Assembly: GCA_000442125.1 (NCBI GenBank)
Contig: KE546970.1
Location: forward strand, 1,170,667-1,234,666
Direction: 5' to 3'
Origin: Opeltia flavorubescens
Taxonomy: Eukaryota; Ascomycota; Lecanoromycetes; Teloschistales; Teloschistaceae
Length of the DNA: 64,000 nt
Positions 57,215 to 64,000 of this stretch are shown one piece after another; the stretch's first letter is position 1; each line of letters starts with the position of its first letter. The notes under the pieces are model-generated. The model ran no database searches, had not been told where the DNA came from, and saw nothing but the letters and a program-made list of their open reading frames with translations. The position numbers were made by a program, and so were the translations under genes.

Positions 57215-58061
57215 GATGCCAATACTCCTCCCAATTCATCCATGAGCGCTCTAGCGGACAAACGACAATTGTCTGCATACTAAAAGCGCTTCAGAGGTGG
57301 GTCTACACTGTTCTGTTGGAAGTAAAGGAAATTTACCTTCATATTGAGATCGATCGTCACGTCAAAACGCGTTTGAGGGGCCAGAGCAACCCCACCTTCC
57401 GAGGTTCTCACAATTTTATATTACATATTGACACATATGGTTATAAATTTCAGAAGATGCTAGCCTGATGTAAAGTCTAGCTTTCATTTTTTAGGGTGTT
57501 AAACTGTTCACACAAAACCCTGCTAGAAGCATTCCGGTCCTTTGAGTAGACTCATAGAATGTTCGATCAGCTCGACCATTTACTTCCCTGTGGCTGCTCC
57601 TGGCTAACACGACGCCGACTTGGAACAGGTTGATATTGGAATTAATCGGACGGTGAGAGGCTGCTGAGGACAGCCAAAGAAAGAAGCACACGCCTTACGA
57701 ATATCACTGTAACGTTGCTATCAGATTCATGGAGATGGAAGATGTCCATGTCATGAATTATTCCGACATCTCGGCTGTAGTTTACTGTTGTAGCAGTGCT
57801 GAAGGTAAATGAACGGAGACCTAGTGTGATTAGAAAATACCATGATATGCAATGTCGAGTTTGCCCGGTCCACAACTTCTCCTGAGGTGATCATGAAGCT
57901 GAATAAACTTTTCAGGGCCTGAGACTGAAACTGCACCTCACTAGGTATTGCGCAGCACGTCGATCACGTATGAAAGGATTCAATTGTTGCTACAATCTTT
58001 TGGTACATCATCTCCCTGTCGATTTCCCAAGAACCGTAAACCTTTCGTGACATTCTCCTCT
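57215..58061. other. Intergenic between APC2 start and PUP1 stop
   Basis: 847 bp. Minus-strand frames at 57491-57936 overlap each other and show no domain or splice logic. I see no supported gene. Confidence 0.45.
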
Positions 58062-58948
58062 TTATGCGTCTATGTCCATCTTCTCCACAACCACAACGTC
58101 GTCATCTGACGGGAGCTCCTGTACTGTCACATACTTGCTAATTTCTTCTCTTGTGATGATCTTCTCATTCAGCACAGCGGTGGTACCCCGCTTGAACAGG
58201 TAGCTCCGTTGCTTCTGTTCGCGCTGATTAGGTGTGATGTAATTTCTCATCAAAGTCGTTTTCTCTGCTGTAATGACGCAGACATCGACGTTCGAACCGG
58301 ATCCGAGGTCGTTAAAGATACCAGCCTGTATCGCTTCTGACGCCAACTTGACCGCCTCTTCCCGGGTCATCTTAGGTTTCCACTGAGTTTCAAATACCGA
58401 CATAGCCGCTAATGATCCGCTTCCCATTGTGACATATGGTAGTTTATCGGTACTGCCATGGGCGTGAACAGTGAACAACCCTACGCCTGTCGGGTCGACT
58501 CCCGCAACAACCAGGTATGCACCGACGTGACCTTGGTACCGGAAGAGATGTTGCTTTAGCATCGTCATACATGTGACGACCCGTGGTTTTCTGCCCGTTG
58601 ATAAGGCATGTAGTTCGAGGTTGGAGGAAATGATGGCTGTGGTGAATTCGGTGTCGGCGGCAGTCCCTGCTCCTGCGCACCATATTTGAGGAGCTATGTA
58701 GTGTAACTTCTCACAATTCTTGTGGCACAAAGTCAGCTTGCTTTTTACCAAGATAATACCCTTGGTGTTTGTACCTTGTCGGCAACTATAGGTCCAGAAG
58801 TTGCTCTGGTATCTGCAGCTATGACCACTCCACCATCGAAGATACACCCAACAATAGTGGTACCAGTACTCGTAGCTTTCGGTAGTGGTATTCCTTGCGC
58901 GTGTAAAGCAGTGTTTCGATTGTGGTTTGAAAAGTCAAAGCCAGGCAT
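58062..58948 (-). CDS. PUP1: 20S proteasome subunit beta type-7 (beta-2)
   Basis: Trypsin-like catalytic subunit of the 20S core. Two exons, 58948..58775 and 58718..58062, with a 56-nt intron; 276 residues before processing. The propeptide ends KATSTG, and cleavage before Thr30 would expose the catalytic N-terminal threonine of TTIVG. Further signatures are [24 protein letters not shown] and [13 protein letters not shown]. The C-terminal extension ([18 protein letters not shown]) wraps the neighbouring beta subunit in the family. The frame upstream starts from GTG at 58969, so the ATG at 58948 is used. Confidence 0.96.
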
Positions 58949-59476
58949 GTCGGCGAAGGAGCTGTCCACAGGCCTTATATGCTAGGTGTAGGCAGCTTGG
59001 AACACACAGCTGTGTAATGTTATTCCGGCTAGAAGTAGAGAGTTATTGTAAGATCAAGAGACCTAAGATTCTTGACCGTAAAATCTTAATTGTATCACTG
59101 AAGAATTTGGAATGGTTGATGAATGTGTAAGGTAAGTTGCCTGTCCTGAGCTTTCCTTGCAAGTCAACGCGCATTATTTGCGCTAGTCTCCTTCTGTCAA
59201 TGCATCCCGGCAATAATTCCTGAGACGCGCTGCATTTACTAGTTTTTGGACAGCATGGCGGAAGCTTTGATCGCTGCGAGAGTCTCTCCACTCAAAAATT
59301 TAACACTTCCTATGTGAGCTAAGCTGGACCGCGCTCTACATATTTTCTCAGGGAAAGCCTCGGTATCCCGACGACGCTCCTTTACTACGCTACCAAGAAC
59401 ACCATTTACGGATGCATCGCGGTATACTCTAAAGCGTGAGATCCGAACAGCCTCACCTGCCTTTGAGAAGGCCCGA
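58949..59476. other. Divergent promoter of PUP1 and NUP159
   Basis: 528 bp between divergent starts. I looked for the fungal proteasome element GGTGGCAAA and did not see it. No gene. Confidence 0.45.
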
Positions 59477-62400
59477 ATGGCGATCAGGTTCGGCAGCCCT
59501 GGCGCATCTGCCTTTGGTAGTAATGCCGGTGGATCCTCCAATACCTCAACGGTAGGCCCAGAGCTGGAGGAGATTCAGACCGAGGTAAACATTACACGAA
59601 GAGGCCCAATGGTGCATTGTATACTCATTTTTTCTAAGGCTCTAGGGTTTCAATCAATCGCGGGAGAAGCAAAGCTTCAACTCCTTCCTACGCCATGGCC
59701 AGCAGATTCTCTACCCCCAACTACGGCCTCATTACTAAGCGTAGCTTCTCAAAATGGTATTTTGGCTGCCGCCGGCCCGAACTCAGTTGTTGTCGCTAAA
59801 ACTGAAGCGGTGCGGAAAGCTTTTGGCACCAACGATGGTGCTGATAGTAGTGTTAAAGCCTTTACACCGCAATTAACGTTGGACCTTGGCATACGAATAT
59901 CCCAAGTGGCATTCGCAGCAGATGAGAAATATCTAGTTTTGTCTGTCGAAGATGGTGGAGGTTTGGCGGTGTACGATGTCCAGAGTCTTATGCAAGGGAA
60001 CACTCAGACAGCCTTTGAAATATCGACAAATGGCGCCTCGCTACGCACACTGTTACCAAACCCTACACCAGAAAGAGCCGAGCTCTTTGCAGTCGTTACT
60101 GTGAAGGGCCAGCTCCTCATGGCCAATCTTGCTTCGCAACAACTGGTGAATGGACCACAAGGGACAGTCTTGAAAGAGGGCGTCAGCTGCGTGTCCTGGA
60201 GCGCACGCGGCAAGCAGATTATTGCTGGTCTCGGCGACGGGTCATGCTTTCAGTTGACTCCTGAAGGCGAAGGCAAGAACAGTATTCCTCCGCCTCCGAA
60301 CATGGAGGTGGACCAGCATGTATCGGCACTAGCCTGGCTCGAGAACGAACTTTTCCTGGTTGGCCATACTACCACTTCAGGAGACGAGGGTATGATCCCT
60401 GAAACAGTATTTCGTCTGGTGACTCGTCAGTCGGGATCTCCAAATTCGCACACTTTCCAAAAATTACCAGACCCTGCACCGCCGTATGGAATGATGACTC
60501 GCTGTCCACCACATCATTTCATGCAGCGGCTCCGGAACTTCCCTCCTAGTTTATCCGATCTCATTGTTGTCACTTCTACCGCATCAACTGATGTGGGTCT
60601 GTTTACAAGGGCGGACAAAGCACTCACAAGTGATGCGGAAGAGGATAGAGTCACCAAAGTCTTCACTACGACCACTATGGCCGATGATACCCGCCGTGCC
60701 CAGTTACCAATACCAATGACTGAAGAAAGCTCTGATACTTCACCTATTGGTATGGCCTTAGATCTTTCGTCGACAGAAAAAGTACCCCGGCCGCTGCCGG
60801 GTGAAGAAATGGATGAGTCTACTGGCCCACTCCCGTTGCTTATGATACTGAATAATGAAGGTCTTTTGACGTCTTGGTGGGTAGTGTACGCCGAGTCCAT
60901 CAGGCAGGGGACGACCTACCCTGGCTTAGTTGCAGCAGGGGGTTTTCAGACTCAGACGCAGAAGGTACAAACAACATCCCCTTTCACAACCTCGACCACA
61001 CAACCTACATCTTCTCCATTCACTTCCAGTGCATTTGGAAATCCTCCGGCGCAAAACAACGCATTCCCTAAACCCGCAGCATCCAGCACGTTTAGCAGCA
61101 CTGGTATGAATAGTGCTTTTGGGGCTTCTTCTGCGCTAGGCTCCAAAACCTCTATTTGGGGATCAAGCCAAGCTACAGGTGGCGCTTCTCAAACAACTGG
61201 GAGTACTTTTGGCAAACCGGCTTTCGGTTCCTCGAGCCAGATTGGAGGGACTTTCGGAGCACCTAGTGACATTGGTAGTCGGTCTTCACCGTGGGGCGCA
61301 CCTTCTGCAGTAGCTCAGACTGGAGGAAGTGCATTTGGTCAGACAGCTAACCTTGGCATGGGTACATTTGGTAGTAATGTAAGCAAACCTTTCAGTACAG
61401 AGTCATCTAGTGGCTTTGCAAGTTTCGCGAGGAAACCTGGCTTTGCGGAAGCGGCGGCAGCAGCAAAGCCCAACACGGCCTCACCTTTCGCAACACCCGG
61501 GGATGGGAAGCCTTTCAGCTCCGGAATGGATACAGATACCATTTTCAAATCTACGCCTAGAAAACCCGAGGAAACAACCTCAAGTTTGTTTGGCAGTGGT
61601 TCTATGGGCGGTCAATTCAAACTGGGTTCAACCTTCAAGGGAGACGGCACGTCATCAACAGATGGCCCAAAGCCACCGGCATCCACAAACAATTCACTGT
61701 TTGGAGTTGACTTTTCCAATACCCTTGGAGAAGCTCAAAAGCCTCCAAACGCGCCTATCAGCAAAGAAGCAGACATGGACGAAGGTGGAAGTGAAGACGA
61801 GCACGAAGCAATGAGTGAAGCTTCTGTGGACGACCAGGGCTCGGCTACTCCAGCTGCTAAACCCAAATCCTCTATTTTCAATTTCCAGCAGACGGCTCCG
61901 CCCATGAATGGGGGCTTATTTGGAACTCAAGCGCAGGGCAATATAACTCCAGCCATGGTTCAAAATAGTGCCCCAGCAGCGGCTCTCTCATCAGAGTCTC
62001 CTCTGATGTCCACGACACCAGAAGATACACCCAGAAAGTCTGAGGACATAGTCCGGCCATCTATTGAGACTACAGATCAACCAATCAAGACAGAACCCCA
62101 GGATGACTCTCCATTAGGTATAAGCAAGGACGTACCCGCAAGACCACTTCCTCCGGATACGACAAGCAAAGACAGTTACTCTCCAGGGGACACTTCCCAA
62201 TCTTCAGCTTCCGACTCCAAAAGAACAAGTGGCGATGCTCCGTTGCCTCCTGATTTTCTGCCATCGAGGGTTCATCAGCAGACACCTGAACCCGATCCTG
62301 TGCCTGAAGAGAAGACAGCTCTACCCCAGGAGGAAGACTCAGATCTGGATGACGAGGGTAGCGGTGTAGACGTTGCACAAGAAATTAGCCCAACAACAGA

Positions 62401-63880
62401 CCCAACTCGAACACCAAAAATAACCCCAGGAAGCTCGTTTGGTGCCCCTCTCGATAAATCCCCTGATAGTCTATTCTCTTCGAAAGGCCAGCCGCGCCCA
62501 CATGGACAACCCAATGCATTATTTGGCGAAATTAAAATGTCATCACATATGCGGTTTCCTCCACCATCGAAAACGCAAGAAAGCCCAAGGTCTCCCAGTC
62601 CTATTCGATCACACCTCGCAGTGGAAAATCTGAGGCCTGATAATGCGAGATCTATCAGTGCTCCTAGTGCAAGTGTGAAAAGTCTCTCTGGTCGGAGCTT
62701 TGGAGCTCAAGCGAGCAATCCACTTGCTGAGCCTCCACCGTCGATTGAAGAGCTGCAGAGGCGGGAGCAAGAGCGACTACATGCCCAACGAGCAAGACGA
62801 GTGCCTGAAGAACCACAGGATCCGACTGACGAACAAGACGATCAGATCGCCGAACTTTTGAGCGCTGAGTTGGAACCGACTACAGGGTTAGCAGAATTCA
62901 TTGCGCAAGAAGACTACCATCCGGACGAGAGCAAACCAGGTTTACCAGGTCAAATCGAAAATCTGTACCGTGACATCAACTCCATGATTAATACCATTGG
63001 TCTCAATGCAAGGAACCTGGAAGCTTTCGCTAGAGGTCACTCAGAGCTATTTGACCGAGGCGATAGAACAATCGATGAACTGGAAGAGCCCGGCTGGTGT
63101 CTCGGCGAGGTCGATAAATTAATGAGCATAGAGGACAAAATCTTGGCTCAGGTGGAAAGCAATGCCGTTTCCGATATCAAAACCAAACTTGCAGAATGCG
63201 AAGACCTCAGAAAAGATCTCAAAAGACTCCGAGATCGCCAGCGCGATGTTTCTTCCGTTCTAGCTTCCAGATCGGATCAACGGCAGGCTGATGATCTACG
63301 CTATGCGCAGCTACCAGTTGATCAAGCGCAGAAGCAGAAAGAATTACGAAGCTCCTTCAAGCGAATCCAGGAACTCACTGCCGAGGCGGAGAGAAAAGTC
63401 TTCGAGTTACGCACTGACCTCGCATCCCAAGAGTCGACGAACAACCATAACGGTCGATCGACGACGAAGAAACCGACGGTGGAAGCAGTCGTCAACACGA
63501 TACAGAAAATGACAAGTATGGTCCAGCAGCGCAGCGCCGATATCGATGTCTTGGAGTCTCAGATGCGAAAACTCCGTATCCCAGCCGCAGCGGGGGTGAA
63601 TGGTGGGAGTCGGGAGAATTCGCCATTCGCTGCTTCGAGTACGTTGCTACCGTCCGATGCAGCGGATTCTCTAAGCAGGAGTCTAAGCGGGATGAAGCTT
63701 TCGGTGCATGGGAATGGGATTGGCAGTGTGAACGGAACGCCGCAGAAACAACGGTTGAGGGGTGTTACTCCCGAGCAGGTTTCGAGGTATCAAGCAAAGA
63801 TCAAACGGAGGAAAGAGATCAATGCGCTGGTTAAGCAGGTTTGGAGGAGTGAGAAGCCGGTGGTGAGGGCTCTCGATTAG
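59477..63880 (+). CDS. NUP159: Nucleoporin NUP159
   Basis: Cytoplasmic-side nucleoporin (metazoan NUP214) that docks the helicase Dbp5 for mRNA export. Two exons, 59477..59584 and 59639..63880, with a 54-nt intron; 1449 residues. The N-terminal beta-propeller starts GPELEEIQTE, then FQSIAGEAKLQLLPTPWP, with IAGLGDGSCFQL further on. The middle (about residues 500-760) is FG-rich (SAFG, SLFG, GTFG repeats). The C-terminal part has a helical coiled coil from NLYRDINSMINTIGLNARNL to the end, expected to bind Nup82. The intron is a multiple of 3 with no stop, so unspliced RNA stays in frame. Close to the right window edge, but complete. Confidence 0.92.
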   Translation: MAIRFGSPGASAFGSNAGGSSNTSTVGPELEEIQTEVNITRRGPMVHCILIFSKALGFQSIAGEAKLQLLPTPWPADSLPPTTASLLSVASQNGILAAAGPNSVVVAKTEAVRKAFGTNDGADSSVKAFTPQLTLDLGIRISQVAFAADEKYLVLSVEDGGGLAVYDVQSLMQGNTQTAFEISTNGASLRTLLPNPTPERAELFAVVTVKGQLLMANLASQQLVNGPQGTVLKEGVSCVSWSARGKQIIAGLGDGSCFQLTPEGEGKNSIPPPPNMEVDQHVSALAWLENELFLVGHTTTSGDEGMIPETVFRLVTRQSGSPNSHTFQKLPDPAPPYGMMTRCPPHHFMQRLRNFPPSLSDLIVVTSTASTDVGLFTRADKALTSDAEEDRVTKVFTTTTMADDTRRAQLPIPMTEESSDTSPIGMALDLSSTEKVPRPLPGEEMDESTGPLPLLMILNNEGLLTSWWVVYAESIRQGTTYPGLVAAGGFQTQTQKVQTTSPFTTSTTQPTSSPFTSSAFGNPPAQNNAFPKPAASSTFSSTGMNSAFGASSALGSKTSIWGSSQATGGASQTTGSTFGKPAFGSSSQIGGTFGAPSDIGSRSSPWGAPSAVAQTGGSAFGQTANLGMGTFGSNVSKPFSTESSSGFASFARKPGFAEAAAAAKPNTASPFATPGDGKPFSSGMDTDTIFKSTPRKPEETTSSLFGSGSMGGQFKLGSTFKGDGTSSTDGPKPPASTNNSLFGVDFSNTLGEAQKPPNAPISKEADMDEGGSEDEHEAMSEASVDDQGSATPAAKPKSSIFNFQQTAPPMNGGLFGTQAQGNITPAMVQNSAPAAALSSESPLMSTTPEDTPRKSEDIVRPSIETTDQPIKTEPQDDSPLGISKDVPARPLPPDTTSKDSYSPGDTSQSSASDSKRTSGDAPLPPDFLPSRVHQQTPEPDPVPEEKTALPQEEDSDLDDEGSGVDVAQEISPTTDPTRTPKITPGSSFGAPLDKSPDSLFSSKGQPRPHGQPNALFGEIKMSSHMRFPPPSKTQESPRSPSPIRSHLAVENLRPDNARSISAPSASVKSLSGRSFGAQASNPLAEPPPSIEELQRREQERLHAQRARRVPEEPQDPTDEQDDQIAELLSAELEPTTGLAEFIAQEDYHPDESKPGLPGQIENLYRDINSMINTIGLNARNLEAFARGHSELFDRGDRTIDELEEPGWCLGEVDKLMSIEDKILAQVESNAVSDIKTKLAECEDLRKDLKRLRDRQRDVSSVLASRSDQRQADDLRYAQLPVDQAQKQKELRSSFKRIQELTAEAERKVFELRTDLASQESTNNHNGRSTTKKPTVEAVVNTIQKMTSMVQQRSADIDVLESQMRKLRIPAAAGVNGGSRENSPFAASSTLLPSDAADSLSRSLSGMKLSVHGNGIGSVNGTPQKQRLRGVTPEQVSRYQAKIKRRKEINALVKQVWRSEKPVVRALD
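59585..59638 (+). other. In-frame (3n, stop-free) intron of NUP159
   Basis: 54 nt, donor GAG|GTAAAC, acceptor TTCTAAG|GCT, phase 0. Removing it joins IQTE to ALGFQSIAG, as in homologs; retaining it would insert 18 residues that disturb the first propeller strand. No stop codon lies in it. Confidence 0.75.
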
Positions 63881-64000
63881 TGCGATTGGCGGTCAGATCG
63901 TGGAAAGCATGTTGAGTGGGAGTTGTATGATACCATCGCGCGTTGGAAAATGTCTGGTTACTCCGTAGATCTTGAATGCATAGCGATGGAGCAAACATCG

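Noticed and set aside
1-64000. tRNA genes, rRNA, CRISPR arrays, transposons
   Set aside because: I scanned by eye for B-box-like GGTTCRANNCC and for repeat arrays or transposase motifs and found none; CRISPR is not expected in a fungal genome.

Overview
The window is chromosomal DNA of a filamentous ascomycete. Evidence: short spliceosomal introns (mostly about 47-120 nt) with GT-AG ends and CTAAC/CTGAC-like branch sites, fungal housekeeping genes (MED7, ADE13, REI1, a PSTAIRE CDK, ARP4, APC2, PUP1, NUP159), a laccase ending exactly in DSGL, and a filamentous-fungus type insertion in the CDK. A Leotiomycetes-like origin is my guess and is not proven by the sequence. I resolved 25 protein-coding genes; the first is truncated at the left edge. 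Exon joins were worked out by hand from splice sites, reading phase and family conservation.

Layout. 1-21 kb is mostly conserved: MED7 (partial), ADE13, REI1, a vacuolar-type MFS transporter, a 49-residue membrane microprotein, a conserved fungal zinc-binding protein, a five-exon calpain, CDC2/NimX, an ALKBH1-like dioxygenase, a fatty-acid-amide-hydrolase-like amidase and a four-helix membrane protein with a PPxY tail. 43-64 kb is again mostly conserved: ARP4, a nitrate transporter, a D-threonine aldolase/D-serine dehydratase-like enzyme, a large low-complexity fungal protein, APC2, proteasome beta-2 and NUP159.

Between them, 21.6-42.0 kb, lies a secondary-metabolite gene cluster. It has a non-reducing polyketide synthase (SAT-KS-AT-PT-ACP-ACP-TE, 2156 residues), an AflR-type Zn2Cys6 regulator, a tri-/tetrahydroxynaphthalene-reductase-like SDR, a scytalone-dehydratase-like protein, a Baeyer-Villiger-type flavin monooxygenase with a C-terminal membrane tail, a secreted protein of unknown function and a secreted laccase. 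The PKS, SDR and dehydratase families point to a 1,8-dihydroxynaphthalene-like (pentaketide naphthol) route. The monooxygenase, laccase and AflR-type regulator do not belong to the usual DHN-melanin set. The dehydratase also lacks two active-site residues (Ser129 and Asn131 in rice-blast numbering). My inference is that the cluster makes a modified or oxidatively coupled naphthol rather than plain melanin; the product cannot be read from sequence.

The sequence contains four N bases (12299, 38260, 38719, 54224). I found no rRNA or tRNA genes, CRISPR arrays or intact transposons.
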